The translations under genes were made by a program, and so were the position numbers. Below, in pieces: positions 1 through 17,729 of a stretch of 64,000 nucleotides of DNA. Location: positions 859,002 through 923,001 of the forward strand of contig OAPG01000007.1 in assembly GCA_900208305.1 (NCBI GenBank), read 5' to 3'. Numbering within the stretch: the first letter of the stretch is position 1; every line of letters begins with the position of its first letter. Below the pieces are notes generated by a model. It was not told the origin of the DNA. It did not search any database and saw only the letters and a list, made by a program, of their open reading frames with translations. This DNA comes from Melanopsichium pennsylvanicum. Taxonomy: Eukaryota > Basidiomycota > Ustilaginomycetes > Ustilaginales.

Positions 1-3000
1 CGACCATGGAGAGATCCGGCGAAATTGAGTCAAGTGTTGTTGTTGATTCAAGTTCGCTCTCCCTTTGTTCTCTCTGTGCTGTAATCGATAGAAATGCCGA
101 TCGATGCTGATTAGAATTGTAATCGGAAGAGAGCTGATCGGTGATGAGACACAACAAAATTAAATTAATCTTCTGGGGATGGTAGCAAAACAAGTCTAAC
201 AAACATCAAAATCCTGCATGCTCGATTCAAGAGCACCATTTTTCTTTTTTCTTTTTCTTTTTTTGAGACTTTGAGACGAAACTTGTCAAGATCTGCAAAA
301 GCCGCTGTCGAATAGAGTGGCTTCGACAGAGTGGCTTCGACAGCGGCTTTTCTCGACCAAAGGCGAAAGAAGAAAGGACTCCGCAAATTCCACTTTTCTT
401 GGCGAGACCTTTGCGACAGGGCACAACTCTACGCCCCGCTCCCACTCCGCATTTGGGAACACAGTAAATTTATTTACATATCCGAGCATTCCCTGTTCCT
501 CCTAAATATATAGTCACTTCTTTTGCCGACTGTTCTGCCGGGATCCAAGAGACGTGAAGCATAGCCGTGCAGCCATGTCATGGACGCCGTTTGCCAGCGC
601 AAATGGTGACCAAAAACTAAAATTAAAAATGGCGCCTTACCCTCGCATACGATCAAGGTTTGAGACGTACTGTAATACTTTGGTGGATACGGTTCAAATG
701 CAGTAACGGTGGACACAACTGTGAATCAGACAATAATGAGGTGATTTTAGCCTACCAGGCCAAGACATCCAAACGAGATCTACGGTCAAGATTGTGTTGG
801 TTTGGTACACAACATTGTGCTAAACTTTTCACGACATATCCAAGAGCATGAACAAAGCCACAAACACCATGTCAAAAGGCAAATCACAGCAATACACAAT
901 AAGCTGAGCTAATCTAAGCTACCAATTTCAACAACGATGCGCCTACGTTGGTTACGTTGCTGCAAAGCAAAAAGGCAGGATTTCTGACCCTCGCATAGAG
1001 GACCTTTTCTCCCTGCAGAATACATTTGTTAGCGGTAAATAGTGAGCTATCAAGACCACGTCTACAGTATTTTCCCTTCTCGACTTTCAAGGCCTTGAAG
1101 CGCTCCTATGCAACCACCCTAGCTCTGGAAGCTGGTGTCAGCAAAAAAATGACCCCCAGTAGTATGTTGGTCTTGGTTCATGGCTACTGGATAACCGGGA
1201 CGGACGGTAGAGCAAAGTGGCGCTTGACTCTGGTGGATCGACAGAGTGACAAGGCACCAGAGTGCGACTCTGTGAAACACGTCTTGCATTTGCTTGTGTG
1301 GACCTGCGTAGAAGCGATCGTCCTCTTTTTCCCCTCTCTCTTTCAAGACACAGCCGCAGATTTCACAGGCGATTGTGACTAGTACAGCCGCAGAATAGAT
1401 TTACTGTAGCAGAAAAATTAAGAATGAGCGTCCCTTTAACTGCACTCCTGCGTTGCTGCAAAGTTCATCATCCGTCTCCTCCTTAGCCGAGACATATTTC
1501 GTCCCTAGACCCTGCTCAGCTCCCATGAGCAGTGAGCAGTGAGCAGTGAGCAGTGAACTCTGCCTCGCTTGAGTCTAAAATGGTCCCGCTTCGCTTCTAC
1601 GTTTTTGGCGCTGAGACAAGCCTGGGAACGGGAACGGAATTGCAACTGTCTCAATTGCAGACGATCAAATCTTGGCCGCAAATGCATTTGGCCCGCTCAA
1701 AGAGTTTGCCGTCCAGCTCACCATCACTCGTCCATTATTGCCAAACGCTCTCATCACCCTCTCATCAGCCTTGCCCAAAAAAAACATGCAATCGTCTCTT
1801 TCCTTGGCCACAGCTGCATCCTCTTCCCCATCCTGCTGGGCTAGCTCGCCCGCATCCCAGTCCGCGGGTCGGCTATTCACATCAACCCTCACACTTCCGC
1901 TGCTGTTGTCGACCCCTTGAATTTTACTGCTCTTCAACAATCGTTCATGCAGTTTGCCGATCTTCAACCCACAAGAAAGCGTTACTGGCGTTTGCGGCTC
2001 TCGTCAATTCTACTACTCAAACCCACACCAGCTCACGGTCTTCACTGCACGAGCACGGTGCTCTTCGTCCACATCCTGCATGGCGGCTCACTGTAATCTG
2101 GCTGGTCAGAGTTTGTCCGCTTTTTCTCAAACTGGAGGCGATCGATTTCCTCCTCCCTCGCTACCATCATACGTCCGCTTTCGGAAATTCAACCCAACTG
2201 CAACTCCTGTGTCACTTGACGCTTCCTCCTCGCGCACTCGGCTCCCACAATAAACCTTTTCAAGCTGTCTTCCGCGCATTGCACCCTCACCACAGCCTGC
2301 TAAGGGCAGGAGACGCTCCGTCGGGTTCCCGTAAACCGGTCACCTGTCCACCAGTGCGTCTTGCTTCCAACCCAACCCTTCTCTTGCGTCTTGCTTCTGA
2401 GACATTCAGTCTTTGCAGATGCTTGTCGGCCAATCCCTCCACTCCTTGCTTGTCACGTCTTGAGACACCTTCGCTTGCGCCACACGGGCGTCGTTTACGT
2501 CTTCCATGTCCTTTCGCTCTCCTCATCGTCTTGCTGCTGCAGTATCTGGGTCAGGCGGGGTGGGACACGTCTCCTACAAAGCCTTTATTTCTAAAAGGCG
2601 CTCAGCCGTACAGATGCCCAACTGAGGCCCACACATACAAGCATAGCCCTTCTCACGCAGCTTTGCCAACCAATTGACCATCGGTACGTGTTTGCTATGT
2701 TATAGCGGCTCGCAGAGGCATTCACACGCCCCCTTGACTCGGTGCCGCAGTGTCTCTGCCGTCTCGTCTATGCTTCTCGCTTCGTCGCTCGTGCATCGAC
2801 GATTGAACGCAAACTTGATCCGCTAAGCCTCGCAACTCTTTTGTTTAGCTTGGTCGCCTTTTCTCGATGGTATCGTGCCGTTTTTGAAGGTGCGACCTAT
2901 TATGCTTTGCCTCAAAGTCAGCTGTTCTGTCACAGTCTCACATAAGCTCAATCCTGACTCTCTCAGCTCGATCGAGCGGCTCTTGACACGACTACCGAGA

Positions 3001-3335
3001 GGGCCGACAAGCGGCATTATGCCTGACCATGACCATTACCAAGGCGTCCCATCCGTGGTTTTTAGCTCTGCCTCTCTTACTGCTCTCCGACACTGGCTCA
3101 GCAAGATATGAAGTTCTGACTCCCTCCGACGACAAAATCACCTTTGCCCACACTCCGGATAACGATATAAGCCAGATCTCCCATCGCTTTCTGATCCCCC
3201 CAAAATCTTTCCTCATCAATTCCTTCTTCTCCTACCTTCTCTTTACGAGCCCCTCTTGCCTTTGGCGCATTGATTCCTTGATCTCTCTCCTCTCTCTTCT
3301 TCACACTTCACACCACAACTCTATAGTAAGACGGA
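1..3335. other. Long upstream region without a supported gene
   Basis: No open frame here resembles a known protein. The longest (1553-2677, +) is Ser/Leu/Pro-rich and looks like chance translation of pyrimidine-rich DNA. Visible structure: a 7-bp tandem repeat (GAGCAGT, four copies, about 1527-1555), a short direct repeat (GTGGCTTCGACAG, about 318-345) and an increasingly C/T-rich stretch from about 3150 to 3320. The C/T-rich stretch leads to the start of the secreted repeat protein and is probably its promoter and 5' leader. Confidence 0.5.
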
Positions 3336-6551
<3,216 letters not shown>

Positions 6552-7297
6552 GCAACTTCTAGTTCCAACTTAGCTTTTGAGCTTCAGAAGCTTTCGAGCT
6601 TCACAAGAATTGTTTGTTTGTTTTGCTTCTTTTTTTAGGGATGCTTCTGGGCAAGCTGATAGCTGGCACCGGGATCCCACACTCACAATCAGATTCATTC
6701 ATTTTGGTGCACACAACACACATTTTTTATTGTAGTTTTCATCGTCTCTTGCTACGGATCAGATCTAATACAGTCTTTGTTCTTCTCACAGCAATTTTGC
6801 GAGCTGTGCCTTTGCCTATCGTTGGCGCTTTCGAAGTCTCATGATGTTGCATGCTCAACAGTAGTGGAATGCCTTCTCCACTTGGCGGTTTAGCAGACTC
6901 AGCAATGCGGCCTGATTGCCGATATGTGCTTCTATCTATAACAAGACAGAGTTGTTTGAGAGGTTGTCGCTATGACACTTGCTAGAGTCTTGAGTCACCT
7001 TATCGCGAGCAGGTTTAGTAATGATCCAACAACGCTTTCAAAAGCAGATTTGCAGGTCCGACATAGTTTCTCAGTAACTTTACTCATGTTGCAAGGGTTG
7101 TTGTAATAAATGTTTCTTGGGTCTGGCATTCCTTGTGTCAAGCAAAAGCACGCACATGGGAATCGATGCGCGAGAGGAAGTTTTTGTGACATGCATCGCG
7201 TGGCTTATCAAATCGCACGTAGAGAGCGCGTTTCAAGAGAGAGTCTATTGAAAAAGTGAATATGCAAGATCGAGATGCTACTATATCCATTGGGCGC
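6552..7297. other. Convergent intergenic region
   Basis: Lies between the convergent ends of the secreted repeat protein and MET3 and should hold both 3' UTRs. I see T-rich tracts just after 6600 but no gene or RNA. Confidence 0.5.
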
Positions 7298-10470
<3,173 letters not shown>

Positions 10471-10686
10471 CTAATTGTTGCGACCGGTCTGCTTGCGAGC
10501 GTCCTCCTTGAGCTTTTCGATGTTGGATGGATGTGTGATGGTGTCTACTGCCAAGTATACTGCGAAGGCTCCCAATCCAAGACCGAATCCAGGGAAGATG
10601 TTGCGAGCAAAGAAGCGGTGGGAGAAGACGGGGTGCTTGCGCCATGCCTCGCGCTTGGCCCAGGGGTCTCGGTACATTTGAGGCAT
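10471..10686 (-). CDS. NADH:ubiquinone oxidoreductase B12 (NDUFB3-like) subunit
   Basis: A 71-residue protein beginning MPQMYRDPWAKREAWRKHP. The RDPWxxxEAWR motif is the hallmark of the B12/NDUFB3 accessory subunit of mitochondrial complex I. One membrane segment follows (about residues 30-48, FPGFGLGLGAFAVYLAVD), then a short charged tail. The family is small (about 70-100 residues), so the frame is probably complete without introns. It is an inner-membrane structural subunit with no catalytic residues. It is transcribed divergently from TOP1, across a 1.8-kb spacer. Confidence 0.85.
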   Translation of the reverse strand: MPQMYRDPWAKREAWRKHPVFSHRFFARNIFPGFGLGLGAFAVYLAVDTITHPSNIEKLKEDARKQTGRNN

Positions 10687-12171
10687 TTTGAGTAGGCTTT
10701 TGTGAGGTGGCTTGTTTTAGAAAACCACGGTCCAGAATTTGGCGTCCAGATGGGAATCGCAGTTACATCGTTGAAACCAGCGTATTGAGGTCAAAGCGAC
10801 AGAGGTTGCGTGAACAGGAGGAGGTGATGTCAGTATTGTGCTTCAAATCTGTCGTTCATCTCATGTCAACGCCTTTCAGAGATAGATGCGAGCATCCGTA
10901 GCCATTGCTCGAGTCGAGGGAGTTGGATAGAACCATGTGCCGTTTGTCCTTGGTCAGCATGCTTCGTTTGACCTCAAAAAGTGTCGCCGATTTGCTTCCA
11001 GCTCGAGTGACCCGGCATGAGTCACGTCCTCGTACACATCCCCCTTACATATGACTTACCTCTTGTATTGTGTCTGAAGAGCTGGCGATAATCTGCGTCG
11101 AACTAGAAGGTATGGTAACGACGAGCGACTTCTGTATCAATTGTCAAAGTGTGGAGCAACAGGTCTAGAGCTCAACACTTTCGCAATTCTCAATTCTGAA
11201 GCTTAAGCCGGAACCGAGATCTCTTTCAGTCTTTCGTGCGAGAGATCCTTTCCCTGGAGACGCGTTTCCACCCTGTCCGTTAAAGCGAGACGCATTCGGC
11301 AGTTCTCCCAATTAATCCTCTCATTGCTCTGTACTTAGGCCTTTCCGTTCTGCATCGGCGCTCCCACTCAGTCCCTCGCAACGAGCGGCCAAAGCAGCAT
11401 GGTGAAAATCGAGCGGACTACTGGGGGTTGGGAATCCTACACAACACCGAGCCTCTCTCCGTTCGTCACAAACCACATTCATTCCAGTGCGAGTGAATCT
11501 CAACAATTGATCGGGGAGCAGCGGCAAAAGCTCCTGGCGAATGCGCAGTGGGAAAGAAAGTTGCCCGGTCTGCATTTCAAACACCAAAAAAAATTGCGTC
11601 GCGTTGAGTTGCTCACTTTCGAGTCTGCTTTCCAGTTCTAGCCAGATACCGCTTTCTGGCTTTTTTTTTTCCCAAATCAAATCACAGAAGCAAATTCATG
11701 TGACGCCGCGAAGTACAGCAACCTCTTTTGGCTAGAAAGGCAGACACACTCTTTTCGAGCAAGTCTCCCCCCACGCGTCGTCTTAGTCCAGAAGCAGAAA
11801 CGCTCCGCGAGAAATAAAGGAAAATCAAAAGATCATGCTCGCACAAAGTGGAATGCTGCTTTCTGTTGGTGCCATTGCAGTGTCATAAAGCATATGTGGT
11901 TGAGAAGGTATCGGATTGCCCATCACACTCTGGCTCGGCTTGGTTCCGCAGTCGCTCTACCGTCACGATCTTGGCAACAGTCACGCGCTCACGCACTTTC
12001 CGTCCCCACCATCACATCTTGATTGTGTCTGGTTCTCTCTTTTCATTTCATCCAAGGTCAAAGGCAGGTCTCTTTTTCACCATCGCTGTACATTCGTTCG
12101 GATCACCAGATCATACTCGACTCTCACTGTCACTCAAGCACAATCACAACCACGGCGGGATTGCTGGCCGA

Positions 12172-12206
<35 letters not shown>

Positions 12207-12529
12207 TCCCCTCGACGCAAACCATCCTTCTCGACTCTCTGCTGTAACAAGTTGATACTGTAGAACCTTTTTTAAGCGTCTCGTCCCCACCACAAGCCTC
12301 TTTTGGCTTTCATTTTGATCTTTCTCACCAGCTCAGCTAGGTCGCCACTCTTGACTCCTTCCTCCCAACGGTCAATTCCTCGTCGCTAAGCTCAACCCGC
12401 TGCGTTCGTCAACTGAGTTCGCACGTCGTTGTCCACAGCTAACCCTCTCCGATCTTCGAACCACGATTCTCTTTCGTCTCCATCTAAACACCCTCACTCC
12501 TCATTCATCACAATTTCGCAGCTCACACA
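10687..12529. other. Divergent promoter region, complex I subunit / TOP1
   Basis: 1.8 kb with no convincing gene. The half nearest TOP1 (about 11,990-12,520) is pyrimidine-rich, in keeping with a fungal housekeeping promoter and 5' leader, and contains a tetranucleotide repeat. The 119-codon minus-strand frame at 11321-11680 has no recognisable features. Confidence 0.5.
12171..12206 (+). repeat. (CCTG)n microsatellite
   Basis: About nine tandem copies of the tetranucleotide CCTG in the TOP1 upstream region. It is a simple-sequence tract and probably length-polymorphic. Confidence 0.9.
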
Positions 12530-15500
12530 ATGGCAGGAATCCAGGTCAAAGAAGAGCCCATGCCCTCTCCCCTGGCTTCCGGCTCTACAAATGGCCACGC
12601 AAAGCGTACAGTCAAGCAGAGCCTATTCGGCGACAGTGACGTGAGCTCCGACGATGACGACGACAAGCCTCTCGCGAAGCGGCCCAAGTTAGAGGAAAGC
12701 GATTTCTCCAGCGAAAGCGACAGCGACCTCCCTCTCACATCGGCAGTCTCATCCCAGAACGGCGTCAAGAAGGAGTCCGGCAGCGGCGACGATGACGACC
12801 AAGACTCGGATTCAGGCTCGGATTCAGACTCGGATGCACCGCTCACAGCAGTCGTCAAGAAAAGGAGTGACGTCGAAAGTGACGATGACGACAACAACGA
12901 TGATGATGGAGAGGAAGATGGCGATGATGGCGATGATGATGATGAAGATGACGATGACGAGGATGATGACGAGGACGACGACAAACCTTTGAGCAGATCA
13001 GCAAAGTCAAATCGCAAGCCTCCGAAAACCATGTCCATCACCGGCTCAGGCGAAAAGAAGTGGGACGTGCTGGTGCATAAAGGTCCCCGATTCCCCGACC
13101 CGTATCAGCCTCTCCCGAAAGATGTCAAGCTCAAGTACGATGGCAAGCCTGTTGATCTTCCGCCAGAGACGGAGGAGGTCGCCATGTTCTACGCCGTCAA
13201 GCTCGAAACGCAACACGCACAGAACGCCATCTTCAATCGCAATTTCTTTGACGACTTCAAAGCCGACCTCAAAAAGTACCCTCCCAGATGCGGAACACCG
13301 ATCAAGTCGTTCGACAAACTCGACTTTCGTGACATCCACAACTACTGGCGATCCCTCAAAGATGCAGAGAACGAACGCAAGAAAGCTCTGGCGCCTTCGG
13401 CACGCAAGCGCGAGATCGAAGAGCGCAAGACTGAGGAACTCAAGTGGAAGATCTGCTTGGTCGATGGCTTGGAGCAAAAGGTCGGCAACGTCAACGTCGA
13501 GCCTCCTGGTCTTTTCCTTGGACGTGGTGCTCATCCTAAGGCAGGAAAGGTGAAACGTCGCATCTTCCCTGGCGATATCACCATCAACCACAGTGCCAAC
13601 CATCCCGTTCCCCAACCGCCAGCGGGCATGGGCGACTGGGCCGAGGTTGTGGAGAAAAAGGACGTCACCTGGCTCGCCTACTGGAAGGAGAACATCAATG
13701 GCCAGTACAAGTACGTATTCTTGGATGCCACCTCCAATTTCAAGACCAATTCGGATCGTGAAAAATTCGAAAAGGCGAGAAAGCTGGATACCGTAGTCAA
13801 GCAAATTCGTCGCGACGTCAACAAGAACCTCAAGTCAAAGGTGCGACACGAGCGACAAATTGCCACCATTGTGTGGCTGATCGACAACTTCTCGCTTCGT
13901 GCAGGTAACGAGAAAGGCGAAGACGAAGCCGAAACGTACGGTGTCTGTTCGTTGCGCTGCGAGCATGCGCAGATCAAGATGCCCGATACCATCCACCTCG
14001 AGTTCCTGGGCAAAGACTCGATGAAATTCGAGGAGGATCTCAGGATCACCAACCCTGACGTCTTCAAGAACATTGCCATGTTCCTCAAGACAAATGGCAC
14101 GAAGGACAATTCTGGCAGCTTCATTCGCAAGAAGCCCTCCGACCCTATTTTCTGCGCACCCGTCGAAACCGCCAGCGGTAAGATGCAGCCATTGCAGCCC
14201 AACTCGGTCAATCAATTCCTGTCAAAGTACATGAAAGGGTTGAGTGCCAAGGTTTTCCGTACCTACAATGCTTCCGTCACCTTCCAGGGCTTGCTCGAGC
14301 AGACCGAGGAATGGCTCAAATCGCGTCCCACTGCAGCGGAGCGCGAGATCAATCCAACTAACCTGCGCGTCGCGTACAATGAGGCCAACAGGCAAGTCGC
14401 CATCCTCTGCAATCATCAAAAGACCGTCAACCCCATGATGCTCAATCGCAATCTCGAGCGTACACAAGACAAGATCTTCCAGATCCGCTACGAGATCATG
14501 AAGGAGCAGCAAAAGATCCTCACCTTCCACAAGATCGGCGAACTGAAGAAAGAGTTTAAAGCGAAGGAATTCCCCGTCATGAAGCAGTTCGATAAGATCA
14601 TGGAGAAGCAAGATCTCGATGCGGAAAAGATCAAGCAGCACGAAGAGCAGATGATCTCCGACAAAAAGTCGAAGCTCGAGTCTACATTTAAACGACAGCA
14701 GTCGGAGTTGCAATATCAGCTGGAGCAGAAGGGTCTTGCGGGTGAGGAGGGGAAGAAGTCCAAGAAGGTCAAGAATGTTGAGGAGGAGGTCAAGTCTTCG
14801 ATCAAGGGCTTTAAGGACAAGAAGCAGGTCGACGAGGAGCTGAAGGCACTGAACGAGACGGCAAAGCGGCTGGAGAAGGAGCGCAAGACGAACAAGTCGC
14901 AGGCCGCCAGCTGCAATTTTGCCTCTTCCGCCAAGAAGATCTTGGGCAAACACGAGATGATCAAGAAGCAGGAAGCCGAACTGGTCAACAAGAACAATAC
15001 TTCAGATGTCGCACTCAGCACGTCCAAGCTCAACTACATTGATCCGCGTATTACGCTCGCCTGGCTCAAAGAGTGGGATGATCGCCTCATCGACATGGGG
15101 CAAGGCAAAGCTGCGCCCAAGAAGAAGGTCAAGAAGGAAGAGGACGAGGAAGACGTCAAGCGAAAGAAGAAAGGTGCCAAAGGCGCCGCTGCTAAGAGAG
15201 GCGCTGCTAAGACAGGAAACGCCAACTCGACAGGTGATAGCGAGAAGATGGAGATCGGCTTGCAAGTGATGAACATTAGCCAGTTCTTTGCCAATGCGCT
15301 GCAGAAGAAGTTCAAGTGGGCTGCCTCTGGCGATGATGGTAGGGACATTTCGGCCAAATGGGTGTTTGTCAAGGACGCACAGTCCAAGATGCGAAAGCTG
15401 GATTCGGCGGAGAGGAAAGGGGTGGATGGCGGTTCGATGGCGGCGATGACGGATGCCGCTGATAAGGACATCAAGCCCAAGGCCAATGGTGTTTTGAAAA

Positions 15501-15622
15501 GGCAGACGGCTGCTGACAAGAAGATGGCGAAACCGATCAAGGCGGTGGATGAAGCTGAGGAAAGCGATGGCAGCTTGAGTAGTGACAGCGACGATGATGA
15601 CAAGCCTTTGGCTGCATCCTAG
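12530..15622 (+). CDS. TOP1: DNA topoisomerase I (type IB)
   Basis: A 1030-residue intronless nuclear enzyme that relaxes supercoils through a 3'-phosphotyrosyl nick. An acidic/Ser-rich, nuclear-localisation-like N-terminus of about 170 residues is followed by the core domain (from KKWDVLVHKGPRFP). Catalytic residues are in place: Arg457 in LRAGNEK, Lys in GKDSMKF, Arg in AKVFRTYNAS, His in AILCNHQKT, and the active-site Tyr836 in KLNYIDPR. A charged coiled linker lies between core and C-terminal domain. Unusually, about 60 Lys/Ala-rich residues separate the Tyr helix from the conserved closing segment (ISQFFANALQKKFKWA). About 100 further residues follow it, ending in an acidic SDSDDDD tail. 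The protein is longer than yeast (769) or human (765) TOP1. Confidence 0.97.
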   Translation: MAGIQVKEEPMPSPLASGSTNGHAKRTVKQSLFGDSDVSSDDDDDKPLAKRPKLEESDFSSESDSDLPLTSAVSSQNGVKKESGSGDDDDQDSDSGSDSDSDAPLTAVVKKRSDVESDDDDNNDDDGEEDGDDGDDDDEDDDDEDDDEDDDKPLSRSAKSNRKPPKTMSITGSGEKKWDVLVHKGPRFPDPYQPLPKDVKLKYDGKPVDLPPETEEVAMFYAVKLETQHAQNAIFNRNFFDDFKADLKKYPPRCGTPIKSFDKLDFRDIHNYWRSLKDAENERKKALAPSARKREIEERKTEELKWKICLVDGLEQKVGNVNVEPPGLFLGRGAHPKAGKVKRRIFPGDITINHSANHPVPQPPAGMGDWAEVVEKKDVTWLAYWKENINGQYKYVFLDATSNFKTNSDREKFEKARKLDTVVKQIRRDVNKNLKSKVRHERQIATIVWLIDNFSLRAGNEKGEDEAETYGVCSLRCEHAQIKMPDTIHLEFLGKDSMKFEEDLRITNPDVFKNIAMFLKTNGTKDNSGSFIRKKPSDPIFCAPVETASGKMQPLQPNSVNQFLSKYMKGLSAKVFRTYNASVTFQGLLEQTEEWLKSRPTAAEREINPTNLRVAYNEANRQVAILCNHQKTVNPMMLNRNLERTQDKIFQIRYEIMKEQQKILTFHKIGELKKEFKAKEFPVMKQFDKIMEKQDLDAEKIKQHEEQMISDKKSKLESTFKRQQSELQYQLEQKGLAGEEGKKSKKVKNVEEEVKSSIKGFKDKKQVDEELKALNETAKRLEKERKTNKSQAASCNFASSAKKILGKHEMIKKQEAELVNKNNTSDVALSTSKLNYIDPRITLAWLKEWDDRLIDMGQGKAAPKKKVKKEEDEEDVKRKKKGAKGAAAKRGAAKTGNANSTGDSEKMEIGLQVMNISQFFANALQKKFKWAASGDDGRDISAKWVFVKDAQSKMRKLDSAERKGVDGGSMAAMTDAADKDIKPKANGVLKRQTAADKKMAKPIKAVDEAEESDGSLSSDSDDDDKPLAAS

Positions 15623-16432
15623 ATCGCTCACTTTGCATGCTCCCATGCCAAGTTCTAACTGCCATTCTTGGCATCTTCGACGTCGCCAGCCGCAGATCGT
15701 TTTTAGTCTTCTTGAATCTTGCTGCCGGTCGCCAAGTTCTGCCTTCAATCGCATCTTCAGCCCTGATGTATTCATTCCCTCACTGCCTTCCAGCTGTGCC
15801 CAGCAGACCAAATGCGAGCGTTTTTTTCATCGAGTCTCCCAGCATTCTGTCAAACACAACTTGTATTCTACCAATCTATCTTATTAATCATTCAAACTAC
15901 AGAAAGTTTTGGGAATTGTATATCCAGCCTGGGATGCGATCGATTGTGCCAAGTGAAGAGTGACACGCGGAGGCAAGGTGGGGGAGGCAGACTCGCGCTT
16001 GAAAGTTTTCGGTTGCAGGGTCCAAGTAGAGTGTAAAAGCCAGGCGAGGCGAGGTGAGACGCTTCAGAGCTTATTTTGTCTGATTTGGTGCGCTAGGTTG
16101 CAGTTCAGCAGCCAAAGATGCCCAAAGTGGAGAGTCACACCAATAGAAAGAGTAATGCAAAGCGCGTCACCAGCATGCGGGTTGACACTGCTGTGGGTTT
16201 CGATTTTTTGTGAGGGAGGCCCAAGCGGCGGCTGGCTCCCTGACTGGTCGGCTGGCTGCGTGGCTAAATTGTCCTGCGCATGCTCCTGCCAGCCACCATC
16301 GCCCAGCACATCTGTATTTTGAACATCGTGGCACTGGTCTAAGCACCTTCACCCAACCCATATCATCAACCGCACCTATCTACTTTGTCAGAACCTCACA
16401 TCAGCAACAACGTATTGCGATAGAGATCAGAC
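15623..16432. other. Intergenic region TOP1 - RPEL gene
   Basis: TOP1 3' UTR followed by the promoter of the RPEL-repeat gene. I see no additional gene in about 810 bp. Confidence 0.5.
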
Positions 16433-17147
16433 ATGGGTGAGCACATGATCAGTTCCGAAGCCATTTGTTGCGATGGGTAGAGTCTAACCCAGCATCATGT
16501 CTCCTCTGCTACACTTTCTTGACCTTGTCTGCATGCGTAACACTTGTATGGCATGATCTATCGTGGATGCAGCATCAATGAATAACCTCGACATTGCTGC
16601 AGCCAACGCAGCTGATGGTCCGGCGGACGCCCCTCCTAAGTCGCCTCTCTCGCCCGAAGAACGTGCCAAACTCGAACGCTCGCTTGGTCATCGGCCTGAT
16701 CGCCACGAATTGGAGGACAAGAACATTCTCAAGCCCGGAAACCTCGCTCCTTCCCTTCAAGCAGCTCGCGATGAACTTGAAAAGAGTCAGCTTGCGGACA
16801 AACTCGAAGGACGTCTTGAACGTCGTCCCGAGCGTGACGACTTGGTCTCTCGAGGCATTTTGAAGGATCAAAAGGTGGCTCCATCATTGCAGGCCAAGAG
16901 AGAAGAGCTGCAGAAAAGCCAGCTGACGGATAAGTTGGAGGGAAGGTTAGAAAGGAGGCCAGAGAAGGACGAATTGGTCAACAGGGGTATTCTCAAAGAT
17001 CAGAGTGTCGCGCCCGCGCTGCAGGGCAAGAGGGAAGAATTGGAGAGAGCTAGAATTGGCGATCAGCTGCAAAAGGATCTGCAGGCAAGACCTGACCCGG
17101 GAGCTCTCAGACAGAAGGGGATTCTACCTCATCAAGAGGAGCAGTAA
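16433..17147 (+). CDS. Small RPEL-repeat (actin-binding type) protein
   Basis: Four RPEL motifs spaced about 43 residues apart: RPDRHEL..NIL, RPERDDL..GIL, RPEKDEL..GIL and a weaker RPDPGAL..GIL. Between them lie near-identical LxKSQLxDKLEGRLERRP linkers. RPEL motifs bind monomeric actin in the MRTF and Phactr families, so G-actin binding is the expected role. Gene model: a 4-nt first exon (ATGG, 16433-16436), an intron at 16437-16572 (GTGAGC...GCAG) and an exon from 16573, which joins in frame to read MASMNNL and gives 192 residues. The alternative is to start at the in-frame ATG at 16578 (189 residues). Almost nothing but the repeats is present, so it is probably a dedicated actin-buffering or adaptor protein. 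Confidence 0.8.
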
Positions 17148-17729
17148 AGTTGCGATCTTGTGTGTTTCTGTTACGACCCATCTCTCCTACCTTTCTATGC
17201 TTTTCTCGTAGATCCCAACTTGAACATCGTGTTCTCCCTCGTTCCAACAGTATCGCATTGCTTGTCGTGCATCTTGCAAGAGTCTTGGGCTCGCAAGATG
17301 AGATGAAAGAGAAGCGAGGCCAAAGGTGAATCCGTGTTAGGACAGCAACCTAACAATGTCGGTATTTGCCGAAGGTCTCGCGCGCGAATCGTGAATGACT
17401 TGATTCCAACTTGTGGATTTGTATTCTTGTCGGACGGTTGATTAAGATTTTGGACTGAGCTCAGCTGCGAGTGACGGTGTCACATGGATGCGTACTGTAA
17501 ATTAATTTACTGTACAAAGCTGTGGTAACCGTGTCGGATGAGTTGAAGTTGCTTAATTCCCGGTGGACCGGCTTTGCCACAAAAGCGGACGGACACTTGC
17601 TCGTTTAACCAAACTTGCAACCAACTTTCTTTTCCACAAATGTACCGTATCTTTTTGACACCATCATAACTCATTTCGTACCCTTCTCGCTTCCTTGATT
17701 TCCAGTAAAACTGGTCCTAGGTCGATATC
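17148..17729. other. Intergenic region RPEL gene - PEX5
   Basis: About 580 bp with no gene. At 17493-17515 it holds a striking AT-rich motif in which TACTGTAAATT is followed directly by AATTTACTGTAC. Similar motifs recur in other intergenic regions of this window. Confidence 0.5.

Noticed and set aside
1553..2677. 374-codon frame upstream of the secreted repeat protein
   Set aside because: It starts without context, is Ser/Leu/Pro/His-rich from C/T-rich DNA, shows no domain, and overlaps equally long empty frames.
11321..11680. 119-codon minus-strand frame between the complex I subunit and TOP1
   Set aside because: No domain or signal, and it overlaps empty frames on the other strand in promoter-like DNA.
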